DNA of 8,014 nucleotides, taken from positions 1 through 8,014 of the forward strand of contig CANDHX010000054.1 in the NCBI GenBank assembly GCA_947384645.1. The letters are read 5' to 3'. The position numbers were made by a program, and so were the translations under genes. Below are positions 1 through 4,770 of the stretch, in pieces (positions within the stretch are counted from its first letter, which is position 1; each line of letters opens with the position of its first letter). Below the pieces are notes generated by a model that was given only the letters and a program-made list of their open reading frames with translations, ran no database searches and had not been told where the DNA came from. This DNA is from an uncultured Mycoplasmatota bacterium (lineage in GTDB: Bacteria > Bacillota_I > Bacilli_A > RF39 > UBA660).

Positions 1-480
1 TTTTAGAATTGATGACTAAACTACATCTAAGTGGATATAGACATCTACCAGACGAAGTTGAACCTCGAGGATTTATTACGATTGATACAAAAGAAATGAT
101 TAAATTTTTAGGAGAAAACTATCCAGATATACCACAACTTCCAAAAAGTACAGCTAGAGAAGATACGTTAAAAGTATTTGATGAATTCGTTCATAATGAA
201 GTGCCAAATATATTAAAAAGAAATGTAAAAGAGGGAAGAAAAATCTCATTTCTCGACTTTAAATTAAGAAGAAATGGTAAAAATTATCCCGAAAATATGG
301 CTATATTTGAATATTATAGTAAAACTAATTCATATAAATGTGAAGTTGCTGCAAATTACTTTTTAGAATTGATGACTAAACTACATCTAAGTGGATATAG
401 ACATCTACCAGACGAGGATGAATCACAAGGATGTATAATGATTAATACAGAAGAAATGATTAAATTTTTAGAAGAAAACT
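1..480 (+). repeat. 360-nt tandem repeat inside the left-edge gene
   Basis: Positions 1-55 are identical, base for base, to 361-415. Similarity continues at roughly 90 percent through about 130 nt (1-130 versus 361-490), including a second identical block at 91-111 versus 451-471. Beyond that the two units diverge at the nucleotide level but stay alignable as protein. The offset is exactly 360 nt, so the frame is kept. Silent positions are identical in the first block, which points to recent duplication or gene conversion, not only to selection on the protein. Confidence 0.85.
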
Positions 481-869
481 ATCCAGAAATACAATTAGAA
501 TTGCCAAATATCGATTGGTACTCCGATTTAACTTTCGAAGTATTCCACCATTTTATTTTCAATGAAGTTCCATTAATTATCGAAAGAAGTAAGAAAAAAG
601 GAAGAGGCAAGTTCAATATCGAACTAACTTTAGAAGAGTGTAATGAAGATTATCCAGAAGAAATGATTATATTCAAATACAAAAGTGCATCGAATAGATA
701 CTCAGTTAAAGTCAATAAATACGAGTTTATAGGATATTTAATGCAAATTCCTTACATCCATTTTTTCAAAGACACTCAAGGTTACAAAATATATTATAGA
801 GTTACTGAACTAGAAAATTACCTCTTAGGCGAGCTACAAAGAGAAGAATATTTTACTAAAAATATATAA
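1..869 (+). CDS. Tandem-repeat protein of unknown function (5'-partial)
   Basis: I do not recognise this protein. The frame is open to the left edge (codons begin at position 3), so the gene very probably starts outside the window. The TTG at 9 and ATG at 12 are unlikely to be the start, because the same residues occur inside the protein one repeat later (363 onward: LELMTKLHLSGYRHLPDE). Two units of 120 residues are visible, followed by a degenerate partial third (about 715-869). Shared positions include GYRHLPDE, a (I/F)xIxTxEMIKFLxENYP segment, FxxFxxNEVPxI, a KxGR(K/G) turn, and YPExMxIFxY near the unit end. The third copy keeps YxF...LM and GYxIxxxxTELxxxL. Composition is charged and aromatic-rich, with no signal peptide or membrane segment in the visible part, so it is probably cytoplasmic. 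TAA at 867-869 is followed by a terminator. It looks like an accessory gene beside the ribosomal operons; no function is claimed. Confidence 0.75.
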   Translation, partial: LELMTKLHLSGYRHLPDEVEPRGFITIDTKEMIKFLGENYPDIPQLPKSTAREDTLKVFDEFVHNEVPNILKRNVKEGRKISFLDFKLRRNGKNYPENMAIFEYYSKTNSYKCEVAANYFLELMTKLHLSGYRHLPDEDESQGCIMINTEEMIKFLEENYPEIQLELPNIDWYSDLTFEVFHHFIFNEVPLIIERSKKKGRGKFNIELTLEECNEDYPEEMIIFKYKSASNRYSVKVNKYEFIGYLMQIPYIHFFKDTQGYKIYYRVTELENYLLGELQREEYFTKNI

Positions 870-878
870 AATATTATA

Positions 879-915
879 AAGATAGATGAGTAAAAAAGCT
901 TATTTATCTTTTTTT
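879..915 (+). terminator. Rho-independent terminator after the repeat-protein gene
   Basis: A 12-bp stem pairs 879-890 (AAGATAGATGAG) with 899-910 (CTTATTTATCTT), including two G-U pairs, around an 8-nt loop. It is followed directly by a run of T at 911-915. It lies ten bases past the stop codon and separates this gene from the rplU operon. Confidence 0.85.
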
Positions 916-978
916 AATAAATTAAATAAATTATACTAAAAGTTTTCTCTACAAATGACGAATATACTCCGATATCAT

Positions 979-1007
979 TTGACACACGAGCCTTTATTTG
1001 CTAAAAT
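979..1007 (+). promoter_or_regulatory. Sigma-A promoter of rplU-prp-rpmA
   Basis: A perfect -35 box TTGACA (979-984) is followed by a 17-nt spacer and -10 box TAAAAT (1002-1007). A TG at 999-1000 forms an extended -10 element. Transcription would start near 1013-1015, leaving a 5' leader of about 108 nt before rplU. The near-consensus sequence fits a highly expressed ribosomal operon. Confidence 0.85.
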
Positions 1008-1034
1008 ACATTTGTTTGTAATTATTTTATAAAC

Positions 1035-1087
1035 CGCACTTTGAAGGTCTAAAAAAGTTTACGATATGTAAATACCTTCTAAAGGCG
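1035..1087 (+). promoter_or_regulatory. Structured rplU 5' leader (candidate L21 leader)
   Basis: The leader folds into one long, interrupted hairpin: CGC 1035-1037 with GCG 1085-1087; CTTT 1039-1042 with AAAG 1081-1084; GAAGGT 1043-1048 with ACCTTC 1074-1079; and an apical TTTAC 1058-1062 with GTAAA 1068-1072 around GATAT. Single-base bulges sit at 1038 and 1080. No T-run follows, so it does not look like a terminator. Structured leaders are known upstream of rplU in Firmicutes (Rfam L21_leader). The position and architecture suggest a member or analogue, but membership was not tested. Confidence 0.55.
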
Positions 1088-1121
1088 AGTCCTAAAAAAA
1101 ATTGAATAGGAGGTAAAAATA

Positions 1122-1421
1122 ATGAAAGCTATATTCGAAACAGGTGGAAAACAATACTATGTTACTGAAGGCGATGTCCTATACGTAGAAAAATTGGACG
1201 TAGAAGCTGGCAGTGAGCAAGAATTTACCAATGTTTTAATGGTCGACGGAATTGCTGGAACACCATATGTAAAAGGTGCAAAAGTTGTTTGCAAAGTTGA
1301 AAAACACGGTAAACAAAAGAAAATAGTTGTTTTCAAATACAATCCTAAGAAAAAATATCGTAAGACACAAGGTCATAGACAACCTTACACAAAATTAGTA
1401 GTTAATAAAATCGTAAAGTAG
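1122..1421 (+). CDS. rplU: 50S ribosomal protein L21
   Basis: Large-subunit protein L21, which binds 23S rRNA near L20. The 99-residue product is about the family length (100-105). It starts with the diagnostic MKAIFETGGKQYYV, carries the central GxPYVKGAKVVCKVEKHGK segment, and ends in the basic FKYxPKKKYRKxQGHRQPYTKLxV tail typical of L21. The ATG follows a perfect AGGAGG (1108-1113) with an 8-nt spacing. It is the first gene of the rplU-prp-rpmA operon and lies behind a strong promoter and a structured leader. Its TAG stop (1419-1421) overlaps the ribosome binding site of prp, which implies translational coupling. Confidence 0.97.
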   Translation: MKAIFETGGKQYYVTEGDVLYVEKLDVEAGSEQEFTNVLMVDGIAGTPYVKGAKVVCKVEKHGKQKKIVVFKYNPKKKYRKTQGHRQPYTKLVVNKIVK

Positions 1422-1428
1422 GAATAAA

Positions 1429-1719
1429 ATGATAAAGGTAAGTGTTAAACCTAAATGCATAACAATAGAAGGTCACGCCGACTATGACACGCTTGGCAAA
1501 GACATAGTCTGTGCAAGCGTAAGCTCTATAGTGACTACTTCGATCAATGCGATACTCACGTTGAAGGAAGGGACTATTCGATATGAGTCGAAAAAAGGTT
1601 TAGTAAAAATAGATATTCTAAAAGACGAAGTAACTACCGATAAACTATTAAAAAACATGGTTAACATGCTTAATGAATTAAAAGATGACTATCCAAAAAA
1701 TATTAAAATAGAAAGGTAA
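1429..1719 (+). CDS. prp: Ribosomal-processing cysteine protease Prp (YsxB family)
   Basis: Cytoplasmic cysteine protease that removes the short N-terminal extension of the L27 precursor, a step known in Staphylococcus aureus and expected in Firmicutes with extended L27. The 96-residue length is normal. The catalytic pair is visible: His16 in EGHADY and Cys28 in GKDIVCASVS, both in the family's conserved contexts. The last third carries a typical amphipathic helix (LLKNMVNMLNEL). It lies between the L21 and L27 genes, the standard position for this gene. The start ATG is 5 nt after AGGA (1420-1423), which is built into the rplU stop. The downstream L27 has the substrate motif, so enzyme and substrate are adjacent. 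Confidence 0.94.
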   Translation: MIKVSVKPKCITIEGHADYDTLGKDIVCASVSSIVTTSINAILTLKEGTIRYESKKGLVKIDILKDEVTTDKLLKNMVNMLNELKDDYPKNIKIER

Positions 1720-1741
1720 GTGACACGAAGTGAAAGAACTA

Positions 1742-2017
1742 ATGAAGTTAAATATCCAGTTATTCGCCCACGTCAAAGCTCAAGGTTCTACTCAAAATGG
1801 TAGAGATTCTGCTGGTCGTAGACTAGGTGCTAAAAGAGCAGACGGTCAAATGGTCAATGCTGGAAGTATCATATATCGTCAAAGAGGAACGAAGATTTAT
1901 CCAGGAACGAATGTCGGAATGGGTAAAGACCACACATTATTTGCTAAAGTTAATGGTATTGTCAAATACGAAAGACTAGGCAGAGACAAGAAAAAAGTCA
2001 GCGTTTACGAGAAGTAA
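1742..2017 (+). CDS. rpmA: 50S ribosomal protein L27 precursor
   Basis: L27 lies near the peptidyl-transferase centre, where its N-terminal tail reaches the tRNA ends. The family signature is plain: GSTQNGRDSAGRRLGAKRADGQ, then GSIIYRQRGTKIYPGxNVGxGKDHTLFA and a C-terminal KVSVY. The N-terminus MKLNIQLF|AH matches the Prp-cleaved presequence, with cleavage expected between Phe and Ala. I chose ATG at 1742 because it gives the usual eight-residue presequence. A GTG at 1730 would give twelve residues and is the alternative; its AAAGG (1712-1716) is 13 nt away. Neither start has a strong Shine-Dalgarno, so coupling to prp translation is likely. No terminator follows: the infC promoter begins one base after the stop. 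Confidence 0.95.
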   Translation: MKLNIQLFAHVKAQGSTQNGRDSAGRRLGAKRADGQMVNAGSIIYRQRGTKIYPGTNVGMGKDHTLFAKVNGIVKYERLGRDKKKVSVYEK

Positions 2018-2018
2018 C

Positions 2019-2046
2019 TTGACAATAAAAAGAAATATTGTATAAT
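2019..2046 (+). promoter_or_regulatory. Sigma-A promoter of infC-rpmI-rplT
   Basis: Perfect -35 TTGACA (2019-2024) and perfect -10 TATAAT (2041-2046) with a 16-nt spacer. The -35 box starts one base after the rpmA stop codon. Transcription would begin near 2053, just before the structured leader. Readthrough from the rplU operon could also enter this leader, since no terminator separates the two operons. Confidence 0.88.
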
Positions 2047-2052
2047 AAATAT

Positions 2053-2200
2053 TGTTAAAGAGGAAAGCGATGTATCCACATCCACCCGATTGCCATTTTT
2101 GAAGTTATAGGCGATGGGTAATAAGCCTAATAAAAGTCTTATAAAAAGACTTGCATTGTGCTTTTTAAGTGGATACTCATGTATTCACTTTTTATAATGA
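2053..2200 (+). promoter_or_regulatory. infC operon leader with L20-type transcription attenuator
   Basis: The leader contains a closing stem GTATCCAC (2072-2079) with GTGGATAC (2169-2176), eight perfect pairs. Inside it are a hairpin CCC/ATTGCC (2085-2094) with GGCGAT/GGG (2110-2118) around one bulged G, and a 7-bp hairpin AAGTCTT (2134-2140) with AAGACTT (2146-2152). The 3' strand of the closing stem also forms the terminator at 2168-2194, so the two folds exclude each other. In Bacillus subtilis, L20 represses infC-rpmI-rplT by binding such a leader and causing premature termination (Rfam L20_leader). Position, operon and architecture match; that L20 is the ligand here is inferred. Confidence 0.8.
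2168..2194 (+). terminator. Attenuator terminator in the infC leader
   Basis: AGTGGATAC (2168-2176) pairs with GTATTCACT (2181-2189) in nine base pairs with one G-U, around a TCAT loop, followed by T at 2190-2193. Formation requires releasing 2169-2176 from its alternative partner at 2072-2079, which is the switch of the attenuator. Confidence 0.8.
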
Positions 2201-2219
2201 AATATGGAGGTGTGTATTT

Positions 2220-2747
2220 ATAGCACAGTTGAGAAAAGATGAGCAACCTATAAATGAGAACATTAAGGTGAGTGAGCTCATGGTTATTGGTCCAAATGGA
2301 GAACAAATGGGTATTAAAAAAATAGAAGATGCTCTCACACTTGCAAATTATGCAGGACTCGATTTGGTTTTAATGAGTGGTTCGGCGACGCCAGCAGTTG
2401 GCAAAATAATGGATTACAACAAATTCCGTTATGAAAAGAAGAAAAAAGTCAAAGAACAACAAAAACGTCAAAGGGAAAATACTAAAGAATTAAAAGAATT
2501 CAGACTTACTGTAAAAATCGACATAGGAGATTTTGAAACACGTAAGAAAAATGCCTATGATTATCTAATCAAAGGTCACAAAATAAAGGGTTCTATTAGA
2601 TTTAAAGGTAGAGAAATGGCCCACACGGAACTAGGAGCAGAAGTTTTAAATAGGTTTGCCGATAGTTTGAGTGACGTAGCCGATATAGAACAAAAACCAG
2701 TAATGGAAGGTCGCAACATGTCTATAATACTTGCACCAAAAAAGTAA
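2220..2747 (+). CDS. infC: Translation initiation factor IF-3 (AUA start)
   Basis: IF-3 binds the 30S subunit, prevents premature 50S joining and checks the start codon-initiator tRNA match. The 175-residue product has both domains: N domain about 10-75 (PINENIKVSELMVIGPNGEQ, and KIMDYNKFRYEKKK, the IF-3 signature region), a basic helical linker about 75-92, and C domain about 93-175 (KEFRLTVKIDIGDF, GSIRFKGREMAHTELG, MEGRNMSIILAPKK). The start is ATA at 2220: GGAGG (2206-2210) lies 9 nt upstream and family alignment begins there. The in-frame GTG at 2169 lies inside the attenuator stem without a ribosome binding site, and TTG at 2229 is 18 nt from GGAGG. Non-AUG starts are a hallmark of infC and allow IF-3 to limit its own translation. 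Confidence 0.93.
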   Translation: MAQLRKDEQPINENIKVSELMVIGPNGEQMGIKKIEDALTLANYAGLDLVLMSGSATPAVGKIMDYNKFRYEKKKKVKEQQKRQRENTKELKEFRLTVKIDIGDFETRKKNAYDYLIKGHKIKGSIRFKGREMAHTELGAEVLNRFADSLSDVADIEQKPVMEGRNMSIILAPKK

Positions 2748-2766
2748 AGAATTAGGAGGAATTATT

Positions 2767-2955
2767 ATGCCAAAACAAAAGACTCACAAATCTACTAGTA
2801 AAGTATTAAATAAAAGAAATAGTGGTAGTATAACTTATAAAAAATCGAATGGAAATCATAAAACAGCGAAAGATTCTAGCAAACAAGTAAGAAAAAGAAG
2901 AAAAGCCGGAACTTTAAGTAAAGGTAACACAGCTAGACTCAAGAATGTTATATAA
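2767..2955 (+). CDS. rpmI: 50S ribosomal protein L35
   Basis: Small, very basic large-subunit protein. The 62 residues are close to the usual 64-66. It starts with the family's MPKxKTHKS and contains the KQVRKRRKAGTLSKGNxARLK segment that corresponds to the conserved KRKLRKAGLVS region. ATG at 2767 follows AGGAGG (2754-2759) by 7 nt. Second gene of the infC-rpmI-rplT operon, 19 nt after infC. A longer in-frame reading from 2731 would overlap infC and is not supported. Confidence 0.95.
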   Translation: MPKQKTHKSTSKVLNKRNSGSITYKKSNGNHKTAKDSSKQVRKRRKAGTLSKGNTARLKNVI

Positions 2956-2969
2956 GGGTGGTGTAAAAA

Positions 2970-3533
2970 ATGACAAGAGTTAAAGGTGGTTCTGTTGCTA
3001 AAAACAGACGTAGAAAAGTATTAAAACAAGCTAAAGGGTACTTTGGAAGCAAACATAGATTGTTTAAAACTGCTCAAGAACAAGTTTTCCATAGTGGCAA
3101 ATACGCATATAGGGACCGTAAACAAAACAAACGTAACTTCCGTAAACTATGGATTACCCGTATAAATGCTGGATGCCGTGCTAATGACATAAGCTATTCT
3201 AAATTTATGAATGGACTTAGCCTAGCCGGAATCGACATCAATAGAAAAATGCTATCTGAACTAGCAATCGACGATGCGGCAGCTTTTACAGAATTAGTAA
3301 ATACTGCTAAATCTGCTCTTAAAAACAAGCCTGCCGTTAAAACTTCAAAAGAACCAGCAAAAGAAGTGAAGAAGGAAACTAAAAAAGAAGCTTTAAAAAG
3401 CGAACCAAAAAAGGAAGAAGCAAAAGACATCTCTAAGCTTACTGTTGCTGAATTAAAGGAGCTAGCTAAAGCAAAAGGAATAGAAAACTATACTTCTATG
3501 AAAAAAGCTGAACTAATCGATGCTTTAAAATAA
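2970..3533 (+). CDS. rplT: 50S ribosomal protein L20 with C-terminal Rho_N/SAP-like extension
   Basis: L20 is an early 50S assembly protein and, in this operon type, the repressor that acts on the infC leader. Residues 1-118 are a complete L20: TRVKGGSVAKNRRRKVLKQAKGYFGS, the AYRDRKxxKRNFRKLWITRINA block, and the C-terminal globular part (YSKFMNGLSLAGIDINRKMLSELA). Bacterial L20 normally stops at about 117-120 residues; this one has 187. Residues 119-152 are a Lys/Glu/Ala-rich linker, and 153-187 (SKLTVAELKELAKAKG...MKKAELIDAL) match the helix-extended-loop-helix pattern of Rho N-terminal/SAP-type domains. The frame continues with normal codons and ends at TAA just before a terminator, so a real fusion is more likely than a lost stop. 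The ribosome binding site is a modest GGGTGGTG at 2956-2963. Third and last gene of the operon. Confidence 0.95.
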   Translation: MTRVKGGSVAKNRRRKVLKQAKGYFGSKHRLFKTAQEQVFHSGKYAYRDRKQNKRNFRKLWITRINAGCRANDISYSKFMNGLSLAGIDINRKMLSELAIDDAAAFTELVNTAKSALKNKPAVKTSKEPAKEVKKETKKEALKSEPKKEEAKDISKLTVAELKELAKAKGIENYTSMKKAELIDALK

Positions 3534-3557
3534 ATCGGGAAATTATCTCGATTTTTT
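3532..3557 (+). terminator. Rho-independent terminator of infC-rpmI-rplT
   Basis: AATCGGGA (3533-3540) pairs with TCTCGATT (3546-3553) in eight pairs, one of them G-U, around AATTA, followed by T through 3557. The stem begins within the rplT stop codon, closing the operon right after L20. Confidence 0.85.
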
Positions 3558-3558
3558 C

Positions 3559-3587
3559 TTGAAAAAAAAAACGTTATAATTTATAAT
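3559..3587 (+). promoter_or_regulatory. Promoter of the 377-residue gene
   Basis: TTGAAA (3559-3564), a 17-nt spacer that is mostly A in its first half, and a perfect TATAAT (3582-3587). A second TATAAT at 3575-3580 is too close to this -35 to be used with it. The predicted start near 3594 leaves a short leader carrying AGAGGA (3600-3605) ahead of the ATG at 3613. Confidence 0.75.
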
Positions 3588-3612
3588 AACAAATAAGAAA
3601 AGAGGAAAATAT

Positions 3613-4746
3613 ATGAGTCTTAAATATATAGAAGATATATCATTAAATCTAGATTACTGTGGATTAAGACAGCTTTACGAAAAAAACTATGAAAATGAAA
3701 AACTGGAAGTATTGGTTTTATCATATACAAAAAAAGTGAGTTTATTAGATATGGAAAAAGTTGTTGCAGAAGGAGTAAAAGATCCATTTTTATATGGAGT
3801 AGTTTTATCAGAAGAGGCGATTGAAAAATTGAGTATTCACTCTTTGACAGTACTTATTTTAAATGGAGCAAAACCACTCGATAAGCTCTTAGAAAAATTA
3901 TCCAGTTTACAGGCCGATAGTTACTACTTTGAATATTACGATTTGTTATATAGACAATGTTTTATCGATGTTAAAGACTATCAAAAAATCTTTTCTCGTG
4001 CCGTACATTCTATTTATAGAACATATGACTCTGATTTGCCTTTATATTTAATAAATATGAAAAAACTTTTTGAGAAAAAAGATTTTACACGATATACAGA
4101 TTTAGACTTCTCTGATATGGTTTTTCATTTACATGCGTACATCAATGGAAAAAAGACTAATATGTACGATGAAGTGCTAGTATTCCTAGCGATTAATTTG
4201 ATAAGTCTTGCTCCTTATAGCGATAGACATTTAGAATTAGCACATTTTATGTGCGGAATTTTAAAAACGGCAAAATTAGATTTTTATGAGACCGGATTTA
4301 GAAAAATGTTTGAAAGTTTAAATGAAGCTCAAATCATAGATTTACTTTATGAAAGACCAGACCTTTTATATTTAGTTTTAAAAGACCAAACGAGCAGTCA
4401 AATCCTCGAAGAGTACGTAAATCAAGATAAGCTTTTCGACATGCTAGCTAAAGATGAAATCGGTCCAGTGATGTTAGCTTTAAGAATTTTTAAGGATATA
4501 TCCATCCCTAAAATTCGACTTTTAAACATGTGGATTAAAAACGAATTAGAACTTCCTATCGACATATATTTAGAAGCTTTTTTGAAAGATTCCCTATTCG
4601 ATTTAAACGACAGCAAAAGTGCTAAACCAGACTTTTGCGCCAGAACTCTCGATAAAAAACATATAGAAGCTAAGAAAGATTTGAAGAAAAAATACATAAT
4701 AAGTCCAATTCCTATGGGTGAAGGTGATTCTAAAAAAGGAGAATAG
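3613..4746 (+). CDS. Conserved-looking cytoplasmic protein of unknown function
   Basis: I do not recognise this 377-residue protein. It starts at ATG 3613 behind AGAGGA and ends at TAG inside a terminator stem. It has no signal peptide and no convincing membrane span; the hydrophobic stretch LVFLAINLISLAP (about 190-202) is short and flanked by charged residues. Predicted character is largely helical, with many Leu, Tyr and Phe and alternating charged residues, suggesting a soluble helical-repeat or scaffold-like protein; this is inference from composition. The last 30 or so residues are Lys-rich and end in a probably flexible tail (SPIPMGEGDSKKGE). It has its own promoter and is flanked by terminators, so it is transcribed alone. 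No catalytic motif was identified. Low sequence recognisability suggests a lineage-restricted gene. Confidence 0.8.
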   Translation: MSLKYIEDISLNLDYCGLRQLYEKNYENEKLEVLVLSYTKKVSLLDMEKVVAEGVKDPFLYGVVLSEEAIEKLSIHSLTVLILNGAKPLDKLLEKLSSLQADSYYFEYYDLLYRQCFIDVKDYQKIFSRAVHSIYRTYDSDLPLYLINMKKLFEKKDFTRYTDLDFSDMVFHLHAYINGKKTNMYDEVLVFLAINLISLAPYSDRHLELAHFMCGILKTAKLDFYETGFRKMFESLNEAQIIDLLYERPDLLYLVLKDQTSSQILEEYVNQDKLFDMLAKDEIGPVMLALRIFKDISIPKIRLLNMWIKNELELPIDIYLEAFLKDSLFDLNDSKSAKPDFCARTLDKKHIEAKKDLKKKYIISPIPMGEGDSKKGE

Positions 4747-4770
4747 CTAAAAAAAGAGCTATTCTCTTTT
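4739..4770. terminator. Bidirectional terminator between converging genes
   Basis: A perfect 10-bp stem pairs GAGAATAGCT (4739-4748) with AGCTATTCTC (4757-4766) around an 8-nt A-rich loop. On the plus strand it is followed by TTTT (4767-4770). On the minus strand it is followed by six T (complement of A at 4732-4737). It ends both the 377-residue gene, whose stop lies in the left arm, and glmM, whose TGA lies at 4770-4772. Confidence 0.9.

Noticed and set aside
9..14. TTG at 9 or ATG at 12 as the true start of the left-edge gene
   Set aside because: The same LELMTKLHLSGY sequence occurs in mid-protein at the next repeat, the frame is open upstream to the window edge, and no ribosome binding site is visible; the gene is most likely cut by the window.
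1..415. The 55-bp direct repeat as insertion-sequence ends or a CRISPR-like array
   Set aside because: The repeats are in frame within one coding sequence, spaced 360 nt apart with homologous protein between them, and show no transposase, inverted ends or short regular spacers.
2153..2166. GCATTGTGC followed by five T as an additional terminator in the infC leader
   Set aside because: The stem has only three base pairs with a three-base loop, too weak to terminate; the stronger nine-pair hairpin lies just downstream.
2169..2219. Upstream extension of IF-3 from the GTG at 2169
   Set aside because: This GTG lies in the stem of the attenuator terminator, has no ribosome binding site, and the added 17 residues (VDTHVFTFYNEIWRCVF-like) do not resemble IF-3. 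The GGAGG at 2206-2210 points to the ATA at 2220.
2731..2766. Longer L35 beginning at 2731
   Set aside because: It would overlap infC and add non-family residues. AGGAGG at 2754-2759 and the canonical MPKxKTHK start both point to 2767.
3194..3430. 78-codon minus-strand open frame across the rplT extension
   Set aside because: It arises because the Lys/Glu/Ala-rich linker reads as Phe/Ser/Leu on the other strand; there is no initiation signal.
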